A stretch of DNA of 29,501 nucleotides from JBFFMO01 sp037968515 (GCA_037968515.1 JBBKVQ010000451.1:1-29501), one strand, 5' to 3'. Shown: positions 1-8,131, numbered from the stretch's first letter. Notes: generated by a model from the sequence alone, not told the origin. Translations and numbers: made by a program.

Positions 1-87
1 CTGCTCACTGCTCACTGCTCACTGCTCACTGCTCACTGCTCACTGCTCACTGCTCACTGCTCACTGCTCACTGCTCACTGCTCACTG
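1..87. repeat. Heptanucleotide tandem repeat (CTCACTG)n
   Basis: Twelve perfect copies of the 7-base unit CTCACTG occupy 4-87, after a partial unit at 1-3, so the array continues to the left of the window. The next unit breaks down at 88-91 (CTGA). It overlaps the last codons and stop of the minus-strand protease gene. Read on the minus strand (CAGTGAG units) every frame meets TGA within a few codons, so copy-number change would alter only the last few residues of that protein. Confidence 0.97.
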
Positions 88-881
88 CTGACCGCAGCTG
101 GCATCAACGCTCGCAATAACACAAATCCCGAGGCCCCAAGCGCACCCAGAACTCCGATGCCAATCAATAAGTCGTTCAGGATAGGGTCGGGAACGGTGTC
201 CCAACCCACGATTCGCGGCAAAATTACCCCGTTCACTGCGTTCAACGCAGCATGACTGGCGATGGCGGGCCACACTGAATTGGACCGCCAGGTGAGCCAC
301 GCAAAAAAAGCTCCCACAATCGTCAGCGGGACCAGCGACATTTCGTTGAAATGAATCATCCCAAAAAGCAGGCCGTTCAAGCCAATCGCCAGACCAGCCG
401 GCAGATGTCGAAGCTGAATTTTAAGCAGGGTTCCACGGAACAAAACTTCTTCGCAGACCGGCGCAAACACAGTGATAGCGACGGCTCCCGCCATGGCCTT
501 CCACAGTTCGGGCGGATTCAAAAGCTGTTGCATGACGATCATGTATTCGCCCTGACGCTCATGCAGCGAGGGCACAAAATAGACGACCAAGGCGGCCAAA
601 ACATTGGCCCCAAGCCCGATCAAAATCGTGGTGGTGAACATCAAAACGGTCGGTCGCGCCCCAAGAGGCCACGGAGTCGATCGAAACACCGGATGCCATG
701 AACCTGGAAAGGCCCGCTGGTAAGCAAGAGCCGGCCCGAGGACGCAAAGCGTTTCACTGAGCATCAATGCGAATGCCAGAGGCAGCAGCAGCTGCAGGAA
801 ACCCCCGACGGCGACCATCAGAAAAGCCACCACAAAAAACAGCGCATATGCTGAAAAGGGGGAGGGAGAATCAGTACGCAT
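75..881 (-). CDS. CPBP-family intramembrane metalloprotease
   Basis: A 268-residue polytopic membrane protein of the CPBP (Abi/CAAX-protease-like, Rce1-related) glutamic protease family. The diagnostic motifs are visible: the E-E-x-x-x-R motif as CEEVLFRG at about 143-150, a second-motif His in FGMIHFN (about 177), and a third-motif His in SHAALNAVNG (about 210). Hydrophobic segments lie at about 10-50, 78-103, 130-142, 162-175, 186-197 and 240-258. The family cleaves within the membrane; bacterial members serve in peptide or bacteriocin processing and self-immunity, and the substrate here is unknown. I take the ATG at 881, which overlaps the upstream lipoprotein gene by 11 bases and suggests translational coupling; an upstream in-frame extension lies wholly inside that gene. 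The C-terminus (VSSEQ) is encoded by the heptamer array, so it is probably not conserved. Confidence 0.85.
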   Translation of the reverse strand: MRTDSPSPFSAYALFFVVAFLMVAVGGFLQLLLPLAFALMLSETLCVLGPALAYQRAFPGSWHPVFRSTPWPLGARPTVLMFTTTILIGLGANVLAALVVYFVPSLHERQGEYMIVMQQLLNPPELWKAMAGAVAITVFAPVCEEVLFRGTLLKIQLRHLPAGLAIGLNGLLFGMIHFNEMSLVPLTIVGAFFAWLTWRSNSVWPAIASHAALNAVNGVILPRIVGWDTVPDPILNDLLIGIGVLGALGASGFVLLRALMPAAVSSEQ

Positions 882-1755
882 TGAACTCAAGCGTGAGCTC
901 GATATCTGCCTCGAAAGGCTCGTTACCAATGCGAGAGGTGGGGCCGGACACGCCAAACAGGAAATCACCCGCGAAGTACTTGCCTTCACGTGTGAAGGCC
1001 GGGCGGTCAACGGTCACATCAAACGATAGCGGCACCAAACCTACGGTTTGCGATGGTGTGGTGGCAGTTCCCGCAACCAATGTGTTGCCGTCGGTTGGTT
1101 GCAGCAGCAGCTGGATATCGTCATTCCACAGGTAGGGCCATGAGCGAACTGCTGACGTGGAACCCTCGACGACCTTCATCGATGCCGAACTGAGTTCGAT
1201 TTCGTTGGCAGGGTGTCCAAGCGATTCCTCGGCCTCGGCTAGGAATGCTGAAAAGCCCTCAAAACCTTGTTCGGCGCGGCAAACTTCGAGCTCGTCGGTG
1301 CATGATCCAAAACCATCGCTGAAAAACCCGTTGGCTTCATCGCAGTCTTGGCAGTTTGTCCCCACATAGCCCGTGGAGCATTCGCACGCTGGAATGCCTT
1401 CGTCGTTTTCCATGCACACGCCGTTGCCTGCGCAGAAGCTCGCTGTGCAACCCTCGTCGATCACGCAGAGATTCTCGGCATCCAGGCTGGTTCCGGGCGC
1501 GCAATCACAGCGAAATACCGTCCCTTGAGCCAAACAACGTGTTTTACCTTCTTCTTCGGTACATGGATTGGGATCACACGGACCAAGTGTGCATGAGCCG
1601 CCCAATTGAACCAGCGCCTGAAGTTGCCCTTTTTGGACATCACGCGGGCCAACACCTTGAATCTGAACCACAAGTTTGGTTGTGGCCGCGGGTTCCTCGC
1701 ATCCAGTTGAGACGAGAGCCGCTGCGGCAGCCAAGAATAAAAGAACACGTTGCAT
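871..1755 (-). CDS. Exported (probable lipoprotein) EGF-like domain protein
   Basis: A 294-residue exported protein. The N-terminus has a hydrophobic signal sequence ending VSTGC (Cys19), a non-canonical lipobox, then a short Ala/Thr linker. Two Cys-rich EGF-like modules follow: about 55-95 (ending in a CDCAPG pattern) and about 100-140 (with CxCSTGYVGTNC, the classic EGF ending). The remainder (about 150-294) is Cys-poor, of beta-sandwich-like composition, and may be a binding domain. EGF-like surface lipoproteins are frequent in myxobacteria-like genomes and usually lack assigned roles. The start is supported by a GAGGAA ribosome site just upstream. The gene diverges from the Smr gene across 116 bases and overlaps the CPBP protease gene downstream, so the pair is probably one transcript. 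Function unknown; surface binding or adhesion is a guess. Confidence 0.75.
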   Translation of the reverse strand: MQRVLLFLAAAAALVSTGCEEPAATTKLVVQIQGVGPRDVQKGQLQALVQLGGSCTLGPCDPNPCTEEEGKTRCLAQGTVFRCDCAPGTSLDAENLCVIDEGCTASFCAGNGVCMENDEGIPACECSTGYVGTNCQDCDEANGFFSDGFGSCTDELEVCRAEQGFEGFSAFLAEAEESLGHPANEIELSSASMKVVEGSTSAVRSWPYLWNDDIQLLLQPTDGNTLVAGTATTPSQTVGLVPLSFDVTVDRPAFTREGKYFAGDFLFGVSGPTSRIGNEPFEADIELTLEFNAY

Positions 1756-1871
1756 GGATTCCTCGAAATACCAGTCGCCTGCACTTTATGCCGCCTTGCG
1801 AGTGGGGACAAGGCTGTTGGCTAGCAGTCGCTGACTGCGCTAAGATCCCCTATGCTCGCTCGGAGGTTTGT

Positions 1872-2696
1872 ATGTCTTTTTCAGATCAGCTCAAGAAAAT
1901 CAAAAAGGACCTCGAGAAACAAGAGAAGTCCGGCAAGAAGCACGCAATCGAGCAAATGGCCCGGCCACCCAAAACGCCAAAACCAGTAAAGAAATCGCCA
2001 GAAAAACCAGAGCCCACGACTGTCGAGACCAACCTCAGCGACGAGGAGCTTTTTGCGCAGTCGATCGCTGGCATCGGAAAAAGTGAAGTTTATAAGGGCA
2101 AATTTGGTGATCCGCTGGACCGCTGGGAGCCCAAAAAAGACACCGACAAAGTGGTCGACACCAAGACCCTGGCCGAGGAAGCCGAGGCCCGGCAATTCGT
2201 CGAGGAACTTCGGGAGCAACGGACCTTTGAGCAAGTTGTCGGGAAACTTGATAAGCGGTTCAAGGGCGAAAAATACCATGTGCCCAACAAGGCCACCGCG
2301 ATGCCCGCCGAGACCCCACTCCACACCGAGTCGCTCGCCTTAGACAGCGACGGACTGCGGTCGGTCGAGGTGAAGCCCGCCCATCGCGAGCTGTTGAAAC
2401 GCGCCGATATTTATCGAAAAGAAAAGCGGATCCCTGAACTGAATCTGCGTGGTCGCACCAAAGACGAAGCGCTGCTGCGGCTCGAGGGGTTTCTGGAAAT
2501 TGCGCAACGACGCGGTGACCGCTACGGCCGTGTGATTCACGGTAAAGGGAAGGGCTCTCAAGACGATCCGGTGATTAAACCTGCCGTTTTGATTTGGTGC
2601 GAAGGCCCCGGCGCAAAATCCGTGTCCGGTTACGCCCCAGAAGTCAGCGAGGACGGCGATTACGGCTCGATTATTCTTGAGTTTCGCAAGGTGTAA
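1872..2696 (+). CDS. Smr-domain protein
   Basis: A 274-residue soluble protein. The N-terminal ~60 residues are Lys/Pro-rich and charged (probably disordered or coiled coil), a middle helical region spans about 60-175, and a C-terminal Smr domain lies at about 175-274. Smr signatures are an LNLRG variant of the usual LDLHG at 190-194 and the HGKGKG motif at 223-228, with the typical ending of a GGxG-like loop and a beta strand. The stand-alone Smr domain, as in the C-terminal part of MutS2, is a nuclease fold that acts on branched DNA or, in some proteins, on mRNA at stalled ribosomes. The substitution of Arg for the usual motif His is worth noting because that residue has been linked to activity. 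The start at 1872 has a strong GGAGG site 6 bases upstream; a longer in-frame extension runs across the divergent gene and is not credible. The HTTM gene begins 10 bases downstream. Confidence 0.82.
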   Translation: MSFSDQLKKIKKDLEKQEKSGKKHAIEQMARPPKTPKPVKKSPEKPEPTTVETNLSDEELFAQSIAGIGKSEVYKGKFGDPLDRWEPKKDTDKVVDTKTLAEEAEARQFVEELREQRTFEQVVGKLDKRFKGEKYHVPNKATAMPAETPLHTESLALDSDGLRSVEVKPAHRELLKRADIYRKEKRIPELNLRGRTKDEALLRLEGFLEIAQRRGDRYGRVIHGKGKGSQDDPVIKPAVLIWCEGPGAKSVSGYAPEVSEDGDYGSIILEFRKV

Positions 2697-2706
2697 AAGG
2701 CGCTGA

Positions 2707-3999
2707 GTGACGAAGTTTTTTGCCTATTTTAACGCCGAATCGTCGGCCCGAACCGAACTTTTGGTGCGGCTGATTTGTCTGCTTTTTGCGTTCGATGTGT
2801 GGGCCAATCCCCTTGCACGTGCGGGCCGCTACGGGCACGGGAACTTCAACGTCGCCCATTTTCAGGTCTTTGATTTCCTTTATCCCATGGCCTCGCCACG
2901 CATCTACGTGGTGGCCTTACTTTTGGCCTCGTTTGCCGCTGTTGCGGTGGCGGCCTTGGGACCTACCCGGTGGAACGTACCGGTTTTGGCCGCATCCTGG
3001 GGATATGCTTGGTCGTCCGCCTATATCGACGGCTTTCAGCACCACTACTTTTTGGCCCTTGTTTTTATCTGTTTTCTGGGCGTTCCTCGCCGCGATTCGC
3101 CTCGCGTGGCCTGGGGTTATCCCTTGATGTGCGCGACGATCGCCAACATGTATTTTTGGGCGGCGGTGGCCAAGACAGACCCGACCTGGGTCGACGGCTC
3201 GCGACTGGCCACAATCGTTGGCAAACGTCGCACGCCGATCGAAGAGTTTTTTGGCGCGATCAGTCTGTCGGCCGATTGGGCCTGGTCGGCGATTTCAGTG
3301 TCCACGATCGGTGTAGAGCTCGTGGTTTGTGCCGCGTACCTGATCGCCCCGTGGGCCTCAAAACGCTGGCATCGGGCGTTATTATGGGTCGGTCTCGTGC
3401 TGGCACTATCGCTTCATGTGGGAGCCGAATTCATCGGTTTGGATATCAAGTGGTTCTCTCATTATATGTTGATTCTTGCAGTGTTCTGCCTGACCCCGGG
3501 TGGGGCGTTCCGCGGTTGGTTCGGTAGGGTCGAGCCTAGGATTAAGACTTGGTCCGCCAGATTAGCGTTTAACCCCGATTATAAGCCCCCAGGCCCCGCT
3601 TGGCTTTGGGCGCTGGGCTCGGGCCTCGCGGTGCTTGGTTATATGATCCCAGCTGACCTTCCAGGCACATGGGATGTCGCCGCCATTTTGGTGTTCGTCT
3701 TACTGGTCGCGACCTTTCTGGGTTTCGCCAGAACACGAACGCTGGCAGCTGCGATGGCCCTCGGTGCTGCGGCATTTTCCTTCACGATCGATGTGTCCGA
3801 GTCACGTTACGATTATTGGCGGTTTATTGGAGCATCGAGCAGTCGCTCGGCGCGCGTTCAGCCAGACCGGGCCCGCGAAATCGAACACCTGGAAATTGCC
3901 ATCGACGCCTACGAACACGCGCACCGTCATACCCCGCGCAAAAGCCGCGAAGACACCATTATAAGGCTGCAACGCAGACTTGAGGCGGCCAAAAAATGA
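2707..3999 (+). CDS. HTTM-domain polytopic membrane protein
   Basis: A 430-residue integral membrane protein with roughly eight or nine hydrophobic segments, resembling the HTTM (horizontally transferred transmembrane) family related to the membrane part of vitamin K-dependent gamma-carboxylase. Typical HTTM traits are an N-terminal segment with Arg/Glu near residues 15-22, the conserved Gln-His-His-Tyr-Phe segment before a hydrophobic helix ending FLGVPR, the Tyr-Phe-Trp-Ala helix followed by Lys-Thr-Asp-Pro-x-Trp, and a His-x-Gly-Ala-Glu segment at about 240. The C-terminal 70 residues are soluble, basic and helical. GTG is proposed as the start because no in-frame ATG precedes the first membrane helix; the ribosome site is weak. 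HTTM proteins have been suggested as quinol- or vitamin K-linked redox or carboxylation enzymes, but the bacterial role is not established. The stop overlaps the next start (ATGA), so the two are almost certainly translated together. Confidence 0.78.
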   Translation: MTKFFAYFNAESSARTELLVRLICLLFAFDVWANPLARAGRYGHGNFNVAHFQVFDFLYPMASPRIYVVALLLASFAAVAVAALGPTRWNVPVLAASWGYAWSSAYIDGFQHHYFLALVFICFLGVPRRDSPRVAWGYPLMCATIANMYFWAAVAKTDPTWVDGSRLATIVGKRRTPIEEFFGAISLSADWAWSAISVSTIGVELVVCAAYLIAPWASKRWHRALLWVGLVLALSLHVGAEFIGLDIKWFSHYMLILAVFCLTPGGAFRGWFGRVEPRIKTWSARLAFNPDYKPPGPAWLWALGSGLAVLGYMIPADLPGTWDVAAILVFVLLVATFLGFARTRTLAAAMALGAAAFSFTIDVSESRYDYWRFIGASSSRSARVQPDRAREIEHLEIAIDAYEHAHRHTPRKSREDTIIRLQRRLEAAKK

Positions 4000-4370
4000 A
4001 GGTCTCAACCCAGCTTTTTATCGGGGTGTTTTTGGCGTTCCAACTGATCTTGCCGCTGCGCTTCTACGTGATCGACAACCTCGACGAACGTTTCGCGTGG
4101 CGCATGTTCATTAACCCTCATCACAAGACTTGCACGCCTCAAGTGACCGTGACTGCTCACGGACAGGAGCATCACGTCGATCCAGTCGAAATCCTCCACC
4201 CAGCCTGGATTTCGAATATCCAAGAAAACCGGCCCGAGATCATCGAACCCTACCTGGTTCGACTTTGTGACGAACCCGGTGTCGACTCCGTCGTCTTGGT
4301 CAACAACTGCACTCCGATAGGTCAACCAACGGACACAAGCGTCTACTCGCACGACTGTTCTGAACCCTAA
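3996..4370 (+). CDS. Small exported or membrane-anchored protein, HTTM partner
   Basis: A 124-residue protein with an N-terminal hydrophobic segment (about 5-25; signal anchor or signal peptide), then the short motif DERFAWRMF (about 30-38) and an extracytoplasmic domain with four or five Cys residues, several His and acidic residues. There is no known catalytic motif that I recognise. It overlaps the HTTM gene by four bases. From memory, short proteins with a D-E-R-x-x-W-R-M-F motif accompany HTTM proteins in other genomes, as a separate gene or as the C-terminal part of the same polypeptide, so it is probably a subunit or substrate of the HTTM protein. The gene ends 94 bases before the next one, which has its own ribosome site. 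Confidence 0.65.
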   Translation: MKVSTQLFIGVFLAFQLILPLRFYVIDNLDERFAWRMFINPHHKTCTPQVTVTAHGQEHHVDPVEILHPAWISNIQENRPEIIEPYLVRLCDEPGVDSVVLVNNCTPIGQPTDTSVYSHDCSEP

Positions 4371-4464
4371 GTTCTTAGATCAAGAAGGAAAACAAGGTGC
4401 ATTTGCGCGGTTTCCCAATTAGTCTAGGCGCCTAACAGCCAATTTTTGATGAGGAGAATGAAAA

Positions 4465-5274
4465 ATGTCTAGTTTTGCCACACCCGCAAGCAATCCGATG
4501 GGTCAGTCACTTGGTGTCGATGACATCGAGCTTCAAAACCCGGCTCAGCCCAAGGTTGACCTGGTTGCGACGTTCACTGACGCCCTTGAAATCATAAAAC
4601 AACATCCGGCTGAAGCGATCGGTGGTGCGATGGGCATCATGTTCCTCACCCTGATCGTCAACCTCATCCTGTCACTGATTTCCGGGGTTTTTGTTGGCCT
4701 GCTAACCGCAGCGGTCGGGCAGACGGGATCGGAAGGAGCCATGTACGCCGTGATGGGTGTTCAGGTGGTCGTGCAAATCTTCGTGACCGTCCTTCTTGTC
4801 GTGGTCCAAGCCGTTTTGTCGGGTGGATATTATATCATGTGGTTGCGAATGGTTCGTGGCGAAGAGGTGTCGTTCAACAACTTCATGGACGTCAAACCCT
4901 TTATTCTTCCCATGATTCTCACGGCCCTACTTCTTCAGTTCAGCATGATGGTAGGTATGCTTCTTCTGGTCGTCCCGGGCATCCTGATTGCGCTGGGTTG
5001 TTGGATGTCTCCATTGGTCGTGCTCGATAAGAACTTGAGCCCAGTCAACGCAATGAAGGGCTCGTGGCGCATCACTGATGGCTACAAGATGGACATCTTT
5101 CTTTTCGGAATCATCATGACCGTAGTCAATATTGTGGGTCTGATTCCCTGCGGTTTGGGACTGATCGTCACTATTCCGCTTAGCCTTGGCGCTATGGTCA
5201 GCTTCTACAACCAGATCTCCGTGCCTGGTCGTGCGTACGCCGAAGGCGAGCAACTTCTTCACGCTTTCGAATAG
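4465..5274 (+). CDS. Polytopic membrane protein of unknown function
   Basis: A 269-residue protein with a ~45-residue cytoplasmic N-terminus and about six membrane segments: near 52-82, 92-120, 146-182 (two closely spaced) and 208-250 (two). The composition and the Ser-Pro-x-x-Ala-x-x-x-Ser-Trp segment before the last helices resemble the glycerophosphodiester phosphodiesterase membrane-domain / DUF975-type family, whose role is unclear. The start is fixed by a GAGGAG site 9 bases upstream of ATG. It lies 51 bases before the EF-hand kinase gene in the same direction and may be its first-gene partner or target; that is inference. Confidence 0.7.
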   Translation: MSSFATPASNPMGQSLGVDDIELQNPAQPKVDLVATFTDALEIIKQHPAEAIGGAMGIMFLTLIVNLILSLISGVFVGLLTAAVGQTGSEGAMYAVMGVQVVVQIFVTVLLVVVQAVLSGGYYIMWLRMVRGEEVSFNNFMDVKPFILPMILTALLLQFSMMVGMLLLVVPGILIALGCWMSPLVVLDKNLSPVNAMKGSWRITDGYKMDIFLFGIIMTVVNIVGLIPCGLGLIVTIPLSLGAMVSFYNQISVPGRAYAEGEQLLHAFE

Positions 5275-5294
5275 GGTTAGAAATTCACGATGAC

Positions 5295-5342
5295 GCGTCC
5301 AAAGCACCTTGCGAGAATTTAGGCCATGAGTGCTTTGGACGC
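5295..5342 (+). promoter_or_regulatory. 13-bp perfect hairpin enclosing the kinase start codon
   Basis: GCGTCCAAAGCAC at 5295-5307 is the exact reverse complement of 5330-5342. The 22-base loop (5308-5329) contains the presumed ribosome-binding region (GAGAATTTAGG) and the ATG (5326-5328) of the EF-hand kinase. The right arm is coding (codons 2-6). In mRNA the stem would present or restrict the start codon, as in RNA thermometers or protein-responsive leader hairpins. It has no U-run, so it is not a normal intrinsic terminator. The repeat is seen directly; the regulatory role is inferred. Confidence 0.6.
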
Positions 5343-6804
5343 CGACATCGACAGCCGACTCGCCGAGCTTCGCGCGGACCCCGAGTCGTTCCTCCATCGG
5401 TTTGATACCAATCAAGATGGCAGAATTGACGGCCTCGAACTGCAGGCCGCACGCGCAGTTGTATCCCATGAAATCTTGTCTGGGGCGGGTTCTACCAACG
5501 AAACAAGGGTTGTTAACGACCGGTTCGAGTTTTTGTCCGAACTGGGCCATGGCGCGCAGGGTGTGACGCACCTCGCGCGCGATCGGCAGACTAATGAGCT
5601 GGTCGCGGTCAAAACCCTGAACCTGAAGACCGCAAAGCAGTGGAAAGCAGTCGACCTCTTTCACCGCGAAGTCGAGGCGCTTCGCCGCCTTTCCCACCCT
5701 CAGATTCCTGCATTTGTCGACGCGTTTGATATCGACGAAACCGAGTTCTTTTTGGTCCAAACTTTCGTTCCTGGCGATAACCTCAGGACACGTTTGGCCC
5801 GACAGGAGCTGTTCAACGAGGCGCGCCTGAAGGATATCGCTGAACAGTTATTGGAAGTTCTTACGTACCTTCACGGCCAGTCGCCGCCGGTGCTGCACCG
5901 CGATGTGAAGCCCGCCAATATCATCATAGGAGACGATGGGAAGGTCACTCTGGTCGACTTTGGCGCGGCTCAAAATCAAGGCTCCCGCGGAACCACGATC
6001 GTAGGAACTTCTGGTTATATGCCACCCGAACAGCTGACGGGTCGTGCCGTACCGGCCAGCGATGTTTATGCAGCAGGTGCGCTGCTGGTCCACGCGGCCA
6101 GCCGAGTTCACCCCTCGGATCTCGAGGTCTCCCAGTTAAAACTGCAGTGGCGCTCCAGAGCCCGCGTTGGTGACGCGCTCGCCGACTGGATCGACCGCTT
6201 GATCGCGCCCGTCGTCGAGGACCGCCCCAGAAACGCCGACGAAGCGCTGCGCTGGCTTAAAGTTGTGGCGTCGAGCACCGACGCCGCGAAAAATACTGCG
6301 CCAATCGCACGTCGTCCCTCAAGCGCTCTTGTCCAAAACCGCACTGCGCCTGGCGGATCGATATCGATCACGCAAAATCACGATGGTTTTGTGATGACGA
6401 TTCAACCGCCCTCATGGACGTCCTTTTTGCTCAAGTTTGGTCTGGTCAGCATCCCGGTGCTGGTCATCGCGTTTCTGGCCATATCTAACGTTTATTCGCT
6501 TTTTGTCTTAGGCGTGGGCCTGATCGTGGCGTTGTTTTACATCTGGCATTTCGTGCAGGGACATGCCTTGCGGAAACTCGCGTTTTCGCCCGAAAAGGTA
6601 GACGTTTTTCGGGATGGTGTTTTGGAGGCGTCCATAAATATCAACGACCTAGATGGTCCTGCGGTCTTTTACAGGAGTCACGTTAAAGGCTTTTACCTTT
6701 TAAAGAAGGACGGCCAAGCACGTCGGCTAACACGTAGAACGCCGGGCAAGGACGAAAAATGGGGCGCCCACGAAATCCGTAAGTATCTGAGCGAGCTCAA
6801 ATGA
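5326..6804 (+). CDS. Ser/Thr protein kinase with N-terminal EF-hand and two membrane helices
   Basis: A 492-residue Hanks-type kinase. Residues 27-38 form a canonical EF-hand calcium loop: Asp27, Asn29, Asp31, Gly32, Ile34, Asp35 and Glu38 all fit. The kinase domain spans about 66-310: glycine loop GHGAQG (74-79), VAVK Lys96, alpha-C Glu115, HRDVKPAN (191-198) and DFG (211-213), with PPE (233-235) in place of APE. All catalytic residues are present. Two membrane helices lie near 367-387 and 391-411, followed by a ~80-residue tail with a Trp and a helical ending, similar to the tail of the next kinase and possibly PH-like. The kinase would be cytoplasmic and membrane-anchored, so calcium sensing would also be cytoplasmic. 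No strong Shine-Dalgarno is seen, and the start codon lies in a hairpin loop. The stop overlaps the next kinase by four bases. Confidence 0.92.
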   Translation: MSALDADIDSRLAELRADPESFLHRFDTNQDGRIDGLELQAARAVVSHEILSGAGSTNETRVVNDRFEFLSELGHGAQGVTHLARDRQTNELVAVKTLNLKTAKQWKAVDLFHREVEALRRLSHPQIPAFVDAFDIDETEFFLVQTFVPGDNLRTRLARQELFNEARLKDIAEQLLEVLTYLHGQSPPVLHRDVKPANIIIGDDGKVTLVDFGAAQNQGSRGTTIVGTSGYMPPEQLTGRAVPASDVYAAGALLVHAASRVHPSDLEVSQLKLQWRSRARVGDALADWIDRLIAPVVEDRPRNADEALRWLKVVASSTDAAKNTAPIARRPSSALVQNRTAPGGSISITQNHDGFVMTIQPPSWTSFLLKFGLVSIPVLVIAFLAISNVYSLFVLGVGLIVALFYIWHFVQGHALRKLAFSPEKVDVFRDGVLEASININDLDGPAVFYRSHVKGFYLLKKDGQARRLTRRTPGKDEKWGAHEIRKYLSELK

Positions 6805-8054
6805 CGAGTTTTTCTTCGCGCTTCATCAAAGATGAGCTGATCTCGGGGGGGCAGGCAATGACTTGGAAGGGGCATGATGTCCCTACAGGTGGCCAAGTCG
6901 TCATAAAAGAGTTGCGCTTAGACGACCGTTCACAGTGGAAGGGCCTTGAGCTCTTTGAGCGCGAGGTAAAAGTACTGCAGCAACTCAAACATGGCTCGAT
7001 CCCGGCATTGCTCGAAGCCGACCTTGGTCAAGAAGACCCATGTATTTGGCGTCTGGCGCAGCAGTGGATCCCCGGCACGGACCTCCGAAATCCGCCGGAA
7101 ATGCACGAAGCCGCGATCGTCGAGTTAGCAATGGAGATCCTCGAGATCCTGGCTTATTTGCAGGCGTTTTCGCCGCCCCTGATCCACCGCGATATCAAGC
7201 CCGCAAACATTATTCTAAACGGCGAGCATCCCTTTTTGGTCGACTTTGGAGCGGTGCAATTGGTGACACCCTCGGACGAAGGGGGCTCAACCATCGTCGG
7301 GACCTCGGGATATATGGCTCCAGAGCAGCTGATGGGCCGCACCAGCGCGTCCAGCGACCTCTACGGCCTTGGAATGACCTTGGTTTGGTTGGTGACGCGG
7401 CATGAGCCCGACACACTGCCGGTGAATCGTATGAAGACGGTCTGGGAAAACTCCCTGAGCCTGTCGGTCTCCGCCGATTTAATCGCTTTCATCGATAGAA
7501 TGATTTCACCTCTTGAAGAGGATCGTTTTCCTGACGCCAGCGCGGCGCTAAAGGCGCTGCAGCAGAAAGAAACCGCCATAATCCGTAGCCGTCCTTCTAA
7601 CGCCAGGATGGATCTGACAAGAAGCGACCAGCTGCTCGAGGTGATTTGTCGACCGCGGACTCCGGCGTGGGGCGCGGTCGCCATCTTCCTGATTCTCTCG
7701 GTCCTTGGTGCCTTATCCCCCATTTTTTGGGAATTCAGCTTCGATACCTTGGCGATGATCGGCGTTTTTTCGTTGTGTTCATTCCTCGTTTCGATCGTGG
7801 TCGTCGTGTCGGTCATGACAACCTTTCGACTCCGGATCACAGGTGGCACCTGGCGTTTTGAAGCCGGCAAACGCCTATTGGCTCAGGGCCCTGTTGCGGA
7901 GCTGCATGGATTTTCCCATATCAATGGCGAGCATGGCAAAAAGTCACTTGCACTGGTCTGCGAAGACCGCACCCAACCGCTTTTTGAAGTGAACCAGCAT
8001 GAACTGGAATGGCTGGAAAGCGAGTTGAGCGATTTTTTGAGCCGTCGGCGGTGA
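6801..8054 (+). CDS. Membrane-anchored Ser/Thr protein kinase, paralogue of the preceding one
   Basis: A 417-residue kinase with the same plan as its upstream neighbour minus the EF-hand: kinase domain about 8-255, two membrane helices near 280-300 and 307-332, and a ~85-residue tail ending in a Trp-containing helix. Catalytic features are the VVIK Lys36, alpha-C Glu54, HRDIKPAN (129-136), DFG (148-150) and APE (173-175). The glycine loop (ISGGQAMTWKG) is degenerate, lacking the G-x-G-x-x-G spacing, so ATP binding may be weaker. ATG overlaps the preceding stop as ATGA. The pair look like a tandem duplication that later diverged: post-kinase regions align by eye (an ID-R-h-I-x-P-h-x-EDR segment in each). 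The two may hetero-associate or phosphorylate each other; this is inference. Confidence 0.92.
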   Translation: MTSFSSRFIKDELISGGQAMTWKGHDVPTGGQVVIKELRLDDRSQWKGLELFEREVKVLQQLKHGSIPALLEADLGQEDPCIWRLAQQWIPGTDLRNPPEMHEAAIVELAMEILEILAYLQAFSPPLIHRDIKPANIILNGEHPFLVDFGAVQLVTPSDEGGSTIVGTSGYMAPEQLMGRTSASSDLYGLGMTLVWLVTRHEPDTLPVNRMKTVWENSLSLSVSADLIAFIDRMISPLEEDRFPDASAALKALQQKETAIIRSRPSNARMDLTRSDQLLEVICRPRTPAWGAVAIFLILSVLGALSPIFWEFSFDTLAMIGVFSLCSFLVSIVVVVSVMTTFRLRITGGTWRFEAGKRLLAQGPVAELHGFSHINGEHGKKSLALVCEDRTQPLFEVNQHELEWLESELSDFLSRRR

Positions 8055-8131
8055 TGGGTCCTTCACGTGGGCTTCGATTTATGAAATCTTCCTACGATTG
8101 GTCAGACAAGAAGAATTGAGGGAGTAGCTTT

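Noticed and set aside
1..87. CRISPR array
   Set aside because: The units are 7 bases long with no spacers; it is a simple tandem repeat.
1356..1871. 172-codon N-terminal extension of the Smr gene
   Set aside because: It overlaps the divergent EGF-like gene and lacks a ribosome site, while a strong GGAGG lies before the ATG at 1872.
4927..5760. 277-codon minus-strand open frame
   Set aside because: It lies opposite two well-supported plus-strand genes, shows no family motif or ribosome site, and reads as a codon-bias shadow.
7361..7870. 169-codon minus-strand open frame
   Set aside because: It is antisense to the second kinase, whose motifs continue through the same bases; composition is Arg/Ser/Thr-rich as in shadow frames.
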